NCBI GenBank assembly: GCA_028554645.1
Contig: JAQOOI010000074.1
Coordinates: 806,001-870,000 of the forward strand
Source: Omphalotus guepiniiformis
Lineage: Eukaryota; Basidiomycota; Agaricomycetes; Agaricales; Omphalotaceae
Length of the DNA: 64,000 nt
Direction: 5' to 3'
The notes under the pieces were generated by a model. It saw nothing but the letters and a program-made list of their open reading frames with translations. It was not told the DNA's origin and did no database searches. Every line of letters starts with the position of its first letter. The first letter of the stretch is position 1. Position numbers and translations under genes: made by a program. Shown here in pieces: positions 32,350 through 42,077 of the stretch.

Positions 32350-33366
32350 TTAACCAGGATCATGCTGCTGCTGCAAGGCAGCGAAAGCCATGTTCTGCTC
32401 GATTGTAGGACGGCGATTGATATCAGTGTTCTGATTTAAGGAAGCTGGGTCTATGAGAATGGTGGAAGGTTCCGAAGGTGAACGAGATCGACTATGAATG
32501 TCCATCTCGATGTCGCTGTCGGTCGAGGACGAACTGGCGGAAGACTGGGATCCGATGATGATGTACTTGCCGGTACTGTGTGTGCGGACGAGGTTCACAT
32601 AATATTCTTGCAAAAGCTCGCGCGTGCACTGAGTGGACGAGAGTCAAGAAATGTTGCGGTATTTAATTTAATTTAATTTTTTTTTGCTTACTGTGAGTCT
32701 CCACTCGATCATGGATAAAAATTCGCGCTCGAGGATGTTTAGCTCGGTAAGAGATATACCGCCGACCTTGGCGTATTTAGCATTGTTGCAAAAGACATCG
32801 CAAAGGCATTTGCTTGCGACTGTTATAGATGCGATGATGAATCGGTGGCAGGTGAGAGAGGAGAGTGTGAAGAGGGGCATCCTGGCGCAGATTTGGTCGA
32901 TGTAATGTAGAGTGATTAAAAGACAAGACTTCTAGATAAGGATGATGATGAGAAGAGGTATTCTCAACCAACAACAACAAGACCCGAAATCACGTACTTC
33001 GACCTTTGTGAACTTGACGATACGTTCCAAGTAATCGAGTACGGTTATAGCTGGAGCAGATCGAGAATGGAATCGGGTCAGACTTTCACTGAGGTTGAAA
33101 TTCGTCAGCGTTTCACTGTGAAGATTGATATATAGAGAACAACAAGCTAGACGAACGGCTGAAGAGGTATGCGATCATTATGGGACATCAAGCGTTCCAA
33201 CATATCTGCTAATTCAATCGATATTAAATTATAATCGGATTTTTTTAAACAAGAAGAAAAAAAAGGGATAATTGAATGAAATACCTATTAGTTGAACGAG
33301 ATCATCTATGTGTGCATCTTCAAAGGCCATGGGGAGTGGGACCCTCGGTGAGGCAGAGAGTTCCAT
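32350..33366 (-). CDS. PHO80-like (PCL/PREG) cyclin
   Basis: Cyclin partner of a Pho85-type CDK, acting in phosphate sensing, glycogen or cell-cycle control. The ATG at 33366 gives MELSASPRVPLPMAFEDAHID. After splicing comes LTRFHSRSAPAITVLDYLERI, the RFHSR..P.I...YL motif that identifies the PHO80 subfamily, then the cyclin box segments CHRFIIASITVASKCLCDVF and YAKVGGISLTELNILEREFL. The C-terminal exon (32350-32613) is Ser-rich and acidic, likely a regulatory tail. Introns are short and AT-rich; one (about 32614-32690) contains TTTAA repeats and a T run. It is divergent from the L12 gene, with 221 bp between starts. Confidence 0.85.
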
Positions 33367-33587
33367 GGACCCATCGCAGGAGCGGAGAGAAATTTCGACT
33401 GGCGACCACTAAAACACCTGTTCTCCGAATAAAGAAATTGGCTAAAGCTCTAGCCAATCATAGACAAATACGAGGGCTGAGTTTGAATGAGCTGTACAGT
33501 TATCGAGCGGCAGCTGAACCTTAAATTTCCTCTAGCGACCGACCCAAGGAAAGTGATAGCAAGTGTCGTCCCCTCCGTCCTTTTGCA

Positions 33588-34252
33588 ATGGCCCCGAAAC
33601 TCGTCAGTTCATTCTTAATCGTCAATTCTAGATGTTCTTGCTGAACGTGTTGCTTTAGGACCCCAATGAAATCAAAATTATCTACCTCCGTGCTACCGGT
33701 GGTGAAGTCGGTGCTTCATCTGCACTAGCTCCTAAAATTGGTCCTCTTGGTCTCGTATGTTCTATCCTATATAGCAGAGAAAAGGTCGCTGATTTCTGTA
33801 AAACATCAAGTCTCCGAAAAAAGTCGGTGAAGATATCGCCAAGGCTACCTCACAATGGAAGGGTCTTCGAGTAACTGTTCAGCTTACTATTCAAAACCGT
33901 CAAGCTGCCGTCTCTGTTGTTCCTTCCGCATCTTCCCTAGTCATCAAAGCTCTCAAGGGTGAATACCTACCATCATCTCTGTGTGTATCGCGTTAACACC
34001 TCTCCTTCTACAGAGCCCCCACGCGACCGAAAGAAGGAGAAGAACATCAAACACTCTGGAAATATATCGTTGGACGAGATCCTTGACATTGCGCGGACGA
34101 TGAAATCAAAATCTTTGGCGAAGGAGCTTTCTGGGTGTGTGAAGGAGATTCTAGGAACAGCACAGAGTGTTGGATGCACAGTCGATGGTCAACCCCCTCA
34201 CGATGTTATTGACGGTATCAACTCTGGAGAGGTTGAGGTTCCGGATGAGTAG
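33588..34252 (+). CDS. rpl12: 60S ribosomal protein L12 (uL11)
   Basis: Component of the ribosomal stalk base in the GTPase-associated centre. Four exons: [25 protein letters not shown] with [32 protein letters not shown] through [10 protein letters not shown], and [20 protein letters not shown] to VEVPDE. The ATG at 33588 is the canonical start and the stop is at 34252. Length of about 165 residues equals the family. Intron positions split early and after the first conserved domain, as usual for ribosomal protein genes. The three introns are about 55 nt and carry no snoRNA-like boxes. No anomalies. Confidence 0.97.
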
Positions 34253-34426
34253 ACAGCGCTGCTATGTTGTCTATATTCATTTTTTTATTCTCCTTACCTT
34301 GGGTCCTGGCTGAGAGTGTAAGGCAGACTGACTTCGAATATGTATTACGGAGCCTATAGACCAACGAATGGTGTATTGTACCCTAGTCAGATTCTGCTGC
34401 GTGCATGGATCACGATGTTCCTTCCT

Positions 34427-35786
34427 TCACGATGTTCCCTCCTTGTTAGCATCTGGGGTTCCATAAAGCACCTTCCTTCCCCACTCCTCAACACGCTTAT
34501 CAGAGTCCCTACCCCAATTAAACAAAAACTCGACTTGTTCGTTCCACTTGGACTCTACGAGGGAAAGAAAATGCTTGTGCTCTATACGCGAGGCGGCAGA
34601 TGGAGGCGCAGGAACTACGTTTGGAGTTTCAACGAGGCGGACGCTTTGTATGTGAAGACTGAAAAACGCAGTATGAAAACATTGAATCTAGGTGGATGTT
34701 TCAAAGGGCGTACTCGGTAGAAAGCTGCTTTGTTCTGCGAGGTAGTGAGTAGATGTCGTGAAAGTCATTAGAAGAGGCGCACCTAGATTGTATCAAGTTG
34801 GAGAAACCATAGTATACCTAGTCGAGTGAGTGCCTCCTTTTTTAAAGTATAACATTTGTTCAAGCTCACCCCGCCTGCGACCAGCGCGCCTGAAGCTGGT
34901 CCTATAAGAAAGGACATTGGAGTTGTAAGTAGAAGAGACGCGTTTGGCCCCGAAATCAGTCTCGTCTCATGCTTTCTCATCACGTGCATAATATAGAATA
35001 TTTTTGACTTATAGTTATAAAACATAGCAAGTACAGAGCAAGTGTAATTAAGCATCGTTATCCTATTGTTATTCTTCTCAGAAAGAGCGACTCAAGATAA
35101 AATCAAGAAACTCACATCGTCCTTTGACCGTTTTTTCCATGCATCCACTGCAAATCCTCTTATAGCACCATTCGCCTTTTCCATAATGTTACCCCTAGCT
35201 TTTGCTCCCAACTTCGAAATCTCATTCATGCGTTGTCCGACAACACCAAGAATCTCCGATGCCAACTCTACCTTTGATAGCTCTGCTTTTCGTTTCAAGA
35301 TTTCTTCAATTTCCTGCTGAGCTCTGAGTAGGATAGTCGAGGCCTCCTCCGAGTGTTCCTCGACTATTTCATCCATCGAGTCGAACATTTTGTCGACGAC
35401 GAAGCTTGATCCAGGGATGATGGCGGCGTAGGATTTTGCGATAGTACGAAGGTAATTCATAGCTTCGTTTGGATGCTTCTCGACCACCATTTGCTTGGTC
35501 TTTTTTAGGTATTCTGTGATATGCTTGGAAGCGTCTACTGCACGTTTTATGCCGGAGAAGTAGTACCATGTGTATCCTAAAGAGCTAGTGAGTTTCATCG
35601 CCTGAAATAGACACGAATGGCCACATAAAATGCACCTGCACCGACAACGATGCCACCACCAGCGATACCCGCAAGCAAATGAGACCATATGTAGTTTCTT
35701 CGGGGAACAGACACATTAGCTGAGGAAGACTGAAGTCGTGTCCATTGTCGAAGAGCAGGACGAGGTCTGAGGAGTATACGAAACAT
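34427..35786 (-). CDS. Putative mitochondrial inner-membrane coiled-coil protein
   Basis: Unrecognised protein with a likely mitochondrial presequence: MFRILLRPRPALRQW, rich in Arg and lacking acidic residues, followed by a Gly-rich TM segment (LAGIAGGGIVVGAGAFYVAI). A long helical region comes next (VDASKHITEYLKKTKQ, EEASTILLRAQQEIEE), probably coiled coil. Downstream exons are small: DQLQARWSQAG, CASSNDFHDIYSLPRR, and a terminal exon from LHIQSVRLVETPN to VESKWNEQVEFLFNWGRD, ending at 34427. Each junction (34870-34914, 34785-34868, 34668-34722 approximately) was picked because it keeps phase. Family unknown; the final exon is well ordered and likely conserved. Confidence 0.6.
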
Positions 35787-35888
35787 TATTTTACAAAGTG
35801 AAAACAGTATTGGCTTGAATATATATCCTGAACAGACGGCATAAAGGGTGATGTGGCTAGCCGGCTGAAGTGTAATTACAAGTCCCAA

Positions 35889-36998
35889 TCAGTAAGTAGG
35901 CAACTGCATAACTTCTATCCTCGTGTCCATTGTACCCTGCTGTCCTTCCTTCTCCGCTGAAACAGCTTCTTCAATAGCACCATCCGCTGAGGATCCATAA
36001 AACACCATTCTCAGCTCTCTACATGCATCTCTGTACAGCGCTTCAATCCTTGAATCCCAGCTAAACGGATTCGGTGTCTTGTCAAACCCATGTGCAACCC
36101 CCTCCACTTTCTTATACACAACCTTCTTCCCAAACTCATCTACTAGACGGCGGTAGAACGTCTCTGCTTCTGCTTGCAGTTCGTCCCATTCGCACGTGTA
36201 CATCACGATGTTCTCAGGAAGGTCGCCCACCATATGGCCTGGCGCGATCCCTGGACTGAGCCAAGGTGAATGAAGATCGATCCCTTCAGGTGGGTGGAGG
36301 TAACTCGCATCGAACAGATTGGTGAAGAACTTTGGAAGTTCCTTGTCTGACCGAACGTTCGTCTTTCTACGTTCTTCCCTTGTTTTCGTGTAGTCAATAG
36401 ACGGGTACCATGCAGAGATGGCTACGACTGTGCTTTCGTGAACCTCTTTATCAGGCTCTTCTGTCCTCCGTCTACGATATTCCTCTGCGAGTCGGATAGG
36501 TACGCTGAACGACATGTTACCGCCTGCGGAGAACCCACTGAATGCAATTCGATGCGGGTCTATCTTCAACTCGTCTGCGTGTTCAATCAGGTACATCGCA
36601 GCGTCTACGCCGTCTTCGATGGCAGTAGGAAACGGATGCTCGGGTGCCAGTCTGTAATCCACAGAGACAACGATAGCATCCGCATACTCCACGAGCGCTC
36701 GAGCCCATCTTGCGTCGTCTGTCGCACGACCTATCGTGAAGCCACCACCATGAAAGTTTATAACGACGGGGTATATCCTCTTAGTAGTATTAGAATCTTG
36801 AACAGAATTGTGTGATTCTGGAACGTAGAAGTATAGATCTATGTTGCCTTTTGTGGAGGCTAGCTTGGAAGGAATAGATTTTGAAAAGGATGGTGAAGGA
36901 GCTGAAGGAGAAGCAAGAGCATGAAGACGCATTCCAATGTCCATTAGATTCCGCCAAACTACTGCTTCTCCTCTCAGAGCCCATCGTGGTCGTGTCAT
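35889..36998 (-). CDS. Intronless hormone-sensitive-lipase-type alpha/beta hydrolase
   Basis: 369-residue single-exon esterase of the alpha/beta-hydrolase-3 (HSL) family. The oxyanion HGGG at 83-86 lies in VVINFHGGGFTIG, followed by DYRLAPEHPFP, the family signature. The nucleophile elbow is SGFSAGGN with Ser157. The acid lies near MYTCEWDELQAEAE and the catalytic His in EGVAHGFDKTP. These enzymes hydrolyse short-chain esters or steroid/xenobiotic esters in the cytosol. An N-terminal 50 residues is Ser/Pro-rich. It sits 103 bp downstream... in transcription order it precedes the mitochondrial protein gene and follows the mucin-like gene on the same strand. The substrate is unknown. Confidence 0.88.
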   Translation of the reverse strand: MTRPRWALRGEAVVWRNLMDIGMRLHALASPSAPSPSFSKSIPSKLASTKGNIDLYFYVPESHNSVQDSNTTKRIYPVVINFHGGGFTIGRATDDARWARALVEYADAIVVSVDYRLAPEHPFPTAIEDGVDAAMYLIEHADELKIDPHRIAFSGFSAGGNMSFSVPIRLAEEYRRRRTEEPDKEVHESTVVAISAWYPSIDYTKTREERRKTNVRSDKELPKFFTNLFDASYLHPPEGIDLHSPWLSPGIAPGHMVGDLPENIVMYTCEWDELQAEAETFYRRLVDEFGKKVVYKKVEGVAHGFDKTPNPFSWDSRIEALYRDACRELRMVFYGSSADGAIEEAVSAEKEGQQGTMDTRIEVMQLPTY

Positions 36999-37087
36999 GG
37001 TGTGAAGGAAAACAGTGTCTAGTCGGATGACATCACTACTTTTATATCATATTTATTCAAATAAACTTTCTATTTAACACTAAACTA

Positions 37088-38902
37088 CTACTCATTCGCA
37101 ACCTGAAACACAGAATTAGACAGAAAGCGGAGCAGAACACAAATTTGCAATACCTTTAGCACTCTTCTGGGTGCCTCCACTTCCTCTCCACCACTTTCAG
37201 AGCCGTCATCATCGTCCTCGGCACTTCTTGTGAATGGATTTGACAGTGTGGTAATTGGAAGTATATCATACACAGAACTTCGCCTCTTGGACGCGGAAAC
37301 ACCACTAAATCCAGGTTGATAATGTGCAGCGTATGATTCACCACTCGGAGGGGAAATGAAATTGTGAGTCGTGTTCGTGGGACTTGAAGGAGTTGTGGAG
37401 CTATAGTATCCATCAAGAAGACTACGCGATCCTTGAGACTTGGCACGGGACAGGTCACTTTGAGATTCAGTTGGTGTCGTGAGTGTCGTGTTGGCGCGAG
37501 AAACAGGCGCAGTAGTGTTGTATTCAGTCATCTGGGTCTCGGGACTTTCTCCAATACTGAAAGCACCCGAAAGCGGACGAGAGCCAGAATCAGAAGGACC
37601 AGGATGACCGTTATCGCTATATCCGTATTGCTGCTGAGATCCTCTATGTGTCACGAACGCAGGGTAGGTCGCATCGTCGGCAAAAGGTGCCCCATTCATA
37701 TCTGCCATCTGGTAACTCTCCGTAGACATTGGCGGCTGAGCAAAAGTGCCATGAGAGCTAGCGCTCGGTAAAGGCTTGGAGTAAACACCTCCGCCGCCAG
37801 CGTCGAACCCGCTTCCATTACCATAAGCAGCATAACCACCACCTGCATCGTAACCGAATTCGCCGTAACGCGGACGATCATCGTACTCGTCTAAAAACAC
37901 GGGTACGGACGCGTTGGCCGCTTCTGCTGCTGCTTCCTCACTTTCGCGATCGGCGCGTCTGATTTTACGGCGACGAATGAACCATGTGAGAAGGAAGATG
38001 AGTAAAGCGACACCGATGAGACCGACTACGGTAAAGGTCCCTGCGACTGCGCCCCTATTGTCGAAAAAGCTATTGAAGAAAAAATTGGTTGAATATAGGC
38101 GCGGATTGTTAAAGAATTAACGGAGCTCACGAGTTGGATGAACCATTACTATCTGAGGCAGAATTAGTAGCGACAATCGCACTGTCCGATGGAGCAATAC
38201 TATTTATAACAGTGATCGTCGCAGTTTCCCCGTTAGAATCGATTGACACTTGAAGAGAAGTTTGCGCGGTTGGAGTACTCGGGTTGGGAAGTGTACTCGA
38301 AGTAGACGAAGTTGAAAAGGAAGTAGCAGACGAAGATGTGCTCGTGCTTGAAGAGGTTGAAGAAGATGAAGAACTCGAGGACGAGCTTGTGGATGTAGTT
38401 GACGTGGATGTCGGGGAGGTGCTTGTATCAGTAGAGGTCGAGGTAGATGTATCGGAAGTGCTGGAGGTGGTAGATGTAGTAGAAGGAGAAGAGCTGGTGG
38501 GGGTACTGTCAGGAATTGAAGTTGTACTCGGCGTACTAGCCGAAGTCGGTTCCTCCGGCGCAGAGGTAGATTCCTGGGATTCCGAAGACCTATGGAAAGA
38601 AATACAAGAAAAATTTCAATTCAAGTCTCGCAGAGCATGGTATCTGCTTCAACCGACCCTCCTTGACTGGGATTTAAACCACCTGCTAAAAAGTTTGTAT
38701 ATCAGAAAATATAGCCGACAGAGGGAGAAAATCGGACATACTTAGGAAAGTAGAGAATGGACTGCTCATTGCTGATGCATTGAAAGGATAGATCAAGCAG
38801 GTATACTAAAGAGCGAAAGTTTTGACGAGCGAAGTGGGAAGATGGAAGTCCGAGTAAAAGAACGAGATAGCTGTTGGAGCACCCAACTCCAAATCTGTCC
38901 AT
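37088..38902 (-). CDS. Mucin-like single-pass membrane protein (Mid2/WSC-sensor-like)
   Basis: Predicted type I membrane protein. First exon from 38902: MDRFGVGCSNSYLVLLLGLP looks like a signal peptide. It splices (intron about 38592-38740) to a Ser/Thr/Pro-rich ectodomain dominated by STST runs, likely heavily O-mannosylated. A TM helix (GTFTVVGLIGVALLIFLLTW) is followed by a basic stop-transfer FIRRRKIRR and a 300-residue cytosolic tail rich in Gly, Tyr, Ser and Asp. The last exon encodes only VANE. The layout matches fungal cell-wall stress sensors, but no WSC or Cys-rich head domain is visible, so sensor function is inferred. Confidence 0.7.
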
Positions 38903-39019
38903 CCCGGATCGCCAAAAATTAAAAGCTTTTGGAATTATCCGTGTTTTCTCACGTCTATTTTTGTAATTTACAGTACTGTAAGTAAAAAACCGCCAGACTC
39001 CAGACTTCAGTTACAGGAA

Positions 39020-40121
39020 CTATATTTCATTTTCCGAGGCATGTAATCCTTTGTTGTCAACGACGAGGTACTGGAGTGGCTCCTGTATATGGGACATTTA
39101 GGAGTGTCGCCACTGAATAGACTGAGCTTGTACTGTACCTGTATAGAAATGAATAGTCTCGTCTGCACAGCCAGTAGGCGTTTCATAGTCATAATAACCG
39201 AGGTTCACATAGAGGTCATTATTACCGTCAGCATCCGGGCAAACGTACCAAGCCTAAAACAGAGAAAAATCAGTTCTAGATTTAAAAACTGCGACTGTGA
39301 CTTCCAGGAAGAGACGTACATTGAGTTGTGGTCGAGTGATAGACGGGATACTCCATTCGATAGTGTCACCACTAAAATCAAACGTGCCGTTCGTCGCGGG
39401 TGTAGTTGACCAAGAAACTTTGAGTTTCATGACGGTTGAATTTGCGCGAGGCTCAACTACCGCGTAAAGAAGAGGGGAGCTTTGTTGAATGAGCTGACCA
39501 TCTGTGACTTGGAATTGTGCGGCGGTCGTGTAGTCTGAGAGTACTGCATCTGACGCTGTACCCAGAACAGATGACTGTAGATATTGATGAAAGTACTACA
39601 GTTGGGTGTCAGTCAAGATTGTGATCGCCTCGAATTCTAGCTTGTTCGGTACTCACAGGATCTTCCTATCGAACGTGACATGCGACCATCTCAGCACCTC
39701 AGGCGATCTTTGTTTGTTATCATCAAAGCACTCACGACTGCTCTTATGAATGAGTTGCCGGGTAAGAGTGTTGGTACAGCACCGCCAGCGGGGGCAGAAG
39801 TGGTAGGTGTGCTACCTCCGCTCGTACTGCCTCCTCCCGAAGAAACCGTCGAGGAGGCCGGAGCGGTTGACGTAGCAGCTCCAGGGAGACATTGTGAATA
39901 GTAAGGATTGACAACAGAGCAACCCCAACCAGAGGGACACAATGTGGCCCCTGACCAGCCAATTCCACCACACTAGCGAACCGCAAATATCAGTATGAAT
40001 GATGTCGTAAAAGTAAGGCTTTCGACTCCACCTGGCCATACTGGGATGCCGTTGATTGTGCTTTTACCGTGCCCAAGAGTAATGCGGCTGCGGCCAAGAG
40101 AGACATTGAGTTGAACATCAT
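39020..40121 (-). CDS. Secreted CBM1 cellulose-binding protein with uncharacterised C-terminal domain
   Basis: The start [21 protein letters not shown] is a signal peptide, cut near AQST. A CBM1 module follows: QYGQ, then after an intron [18 protein letters not shown] and [10 protein letters not shown], with four cysteines and aromatic residues for cellulose binding. A Ser/Thr/Gly linker leads to a C-terminal domain with [36 protein letters not shown] and [14 protein letters not shown] do not recognise the second domain as a glycoside hydrolase, esterase or LPMO; it lacks an obvious catalytic motif. Intron about 39024... the last intron (about 39067-39120) joins the tail [12 protein letters not shown] before the stop at 39020. 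It is probably an extracellular plant-biomass protein. Confidence 0.8.
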
Positions 40122-40664
40122 GGGCACTTGAACGTTATGGATTGTACATAGTCGGAGCGTTTTATTGTGAGTCACTATCCGAGCATTTGCCTATTTCTCG
40201 GTTGCAAACTTGAACATGCTCGTAGCGACATTGACCGGAGGTTTCTCGGGTCACTTGCAGTAATGATGTGGTCTTTGGGGATCATAAAAGTAAATCAGCC
40301 TCCCTGACTTCAGGTCGACAAGGCATTGTCTGACCTATGAGTTTCAGAAGGACATCTGAGAGACAGTGTCAAAGGGATTGTCGATCGGACCTTCATAAAT
40401 ACCGCGAATGGATTATCCGAACTGTCAGCGTATTTCTCTGTAAGTTTGCGGTCTGCTGACGTAGCCTGAGCTGGCAATGTAGATGCGGGAGGCGGCCGTC
40501 TGAAAGAGTGTCTGACGTCCAACATGTATTCCTCCACATGTATAGACGACAACAACAGGCACACAGCAATCTGGTTAATTTCCCAAGAAAAGTATTCATT
40601 AGCTGGCAAATTTATACTACACGCTCAATAAATCATAAAGATACAAACAAAATTACAGCCTGAA
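40122..40664. other. Intergenic interval upstream of the CBM1 gene
   Basis: About 540 bp holding the CBM1 promoter and the 3' flank of the next minus-strand gene. An open minus frame at 40310-40609 has no recognisable content and weak composition. No RNA gene or repeat is evident. Confidence 0.4.
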
Positions 40665-41499
40665 TTACTCCTCAGCCTTGACTGGTCCAGCATATTCTCT
40701 TTTATCGTTGAGGGATTTCGTGTCGGAGTCAATCAGAACTGCAGAATCGGAAGAGGTGTCTGACCCAGTGCTATAGTAAGAGGCGAGTCTTGACTTTGTC
40801 GAATGTACGTGAGTAGAGATTTCAGAGATCCACTGTGAGGCCCCGCTAACTCCATTCGTGTACAGAAAGTACGCGAGACGGCCAGCAAGAAACACGGAAA
40901 CGAAGAAAACTGTCAGGAATGATGTTATGAGAAGAATTATGAGTAAGGTCAGGATGAGCATGGAAACTAGGAAGTGCAAGGATTATCAGGACTATATATG
41001 CGGAGAGGAGCTAGAGATCTATTTACCGGAAACGAGCATCACACTTGCGAACGCCAGGAATGCGAAGCACGTCGCGACAAAGATGATGGCCAAGGTGGCA
41101 AATACAGAGAATCCCCTGCAATAAATCAAGATTCATTAAGAGCTGGTGCAAAAGCGCTGGAAAGGACCTACGCGAAGAATAAGATAGGAGCAAAGCTGAG
41201 GAGACAGAAAATAGCAATAAATGTCTGATATGAACTGTTTTCAACAATGAGGGAACTCAAAGTGTAAATGGAGAGCGCACCGACGATACAGGATGAGCAT
41301 TGAAGAAATATTGGGATGCGATAATCGCTGGACGAGCAAATTCATGTTCTAGCCTGGAAGTACCGTGTTCAAGTCGTTGTCTCAGTCCCAGTGGTCACTG
41401 AGTGAGCAGTTGCCCTCACCTATCAGCATACTGATGCACTGCATAAACACTTCGGTCGAAGTAGGAAATGAGAGGATCTTGCGCGTCTTGAGAACCCAT
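40665..41499 (-). CDS. Multi-pass membrane protein, promethin/LDAF1-like
   Basis: About five exons. MGSQDAQDPLISYFDRSVY (ATG at 41499) precedes a cytosolic segment, then closely packed hydrophobic helices: TFIAIFCLLSFAPILFFA, GFSVFATLAMIFVATCFA, then SMLILTLLIILLITSFLTVF. A soluble C-terminal tail (THVHSTKSRLASYYSTGS) ends with VKAEE at 40665. Two tight membrane hairpins with short loops resemble the promethin (LDAF1/TMEM159) family, which works with seipin at lipid-droplet formation sites. I infer this from topology and length (about 190 residues) rather than a diagnostic motif, so another small ER-membrane family is possible. Confidence 0.55.
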
Positions 41500-42077
41500 T
41501 GTCAGTCCAAAGCGAGGTTAATGTACGAATATGAAAGCTGAAAGAAAGCTGCAAGTGAGTGTGTCACATAATTACGTTACATGTGATACTATGGCCTCCT
41601 CCCGGCTCGCCGGCCCGCTGGGACTGTCACTTCGACTGCAAGCACTGGGATTTACGAGTTTCGCATACATCCACAGTAAAGCAGGTTTCATTTGCGCAGC
41701 TTTCACTCAAACTTCCATCGTCTTCTCATATAGGTAGGCCTCTGTGGAGTCTCCGCAATTCCCAGCTTAACGCTAACCCAAAATCTCTTCAGGTCCGTTT
41801 TGGGTCCGTTACCATTCACCAATACTACAAACTGTAGACGGCATGATTCTAAATTCAAATGGGTTCGTGACAGGTTCGTGATCAATGAACTTACGTCCCT
41901 GTTCATATACAAGGTTTTCTCTTAAACCCCTTAGCCGCCCTTTAGGTCATTTGTCAAGTCTTGTGTGCGAAATTACGCTCGCCTCAGTTGCTGAATATGA
42001 TCACAAGGTTACACGATGTTCAGGTGCTCGAGCTCGCAGGGTAACAAGGCGGGACATCTTAGCTTTTGACTCTCACC
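41500..42077. promoter_or_regulatory. Divergent promoter between membrane protein and P450
   Basis: About 580 bp between two divergent start codons. Several short open frames occur but none has recognisable content. I see no TATA box placed close to either ATG and no obvious repeat. Confidence 0.4.

Noticed and set aside
34340..34720. 126-codon plus-strand ORF downstream of rpl12
   Set aside because: It is the shadow of the final exons of the minus-strand mitochondrial-protein gene, which splice in phase.
38280..38560. Plus-strand acidic Val/Glu-rich ORF (153 codons)
   Set aside because: Complement of the Ser/Thr-rich ectodomain repeats of the mucin-like gene.
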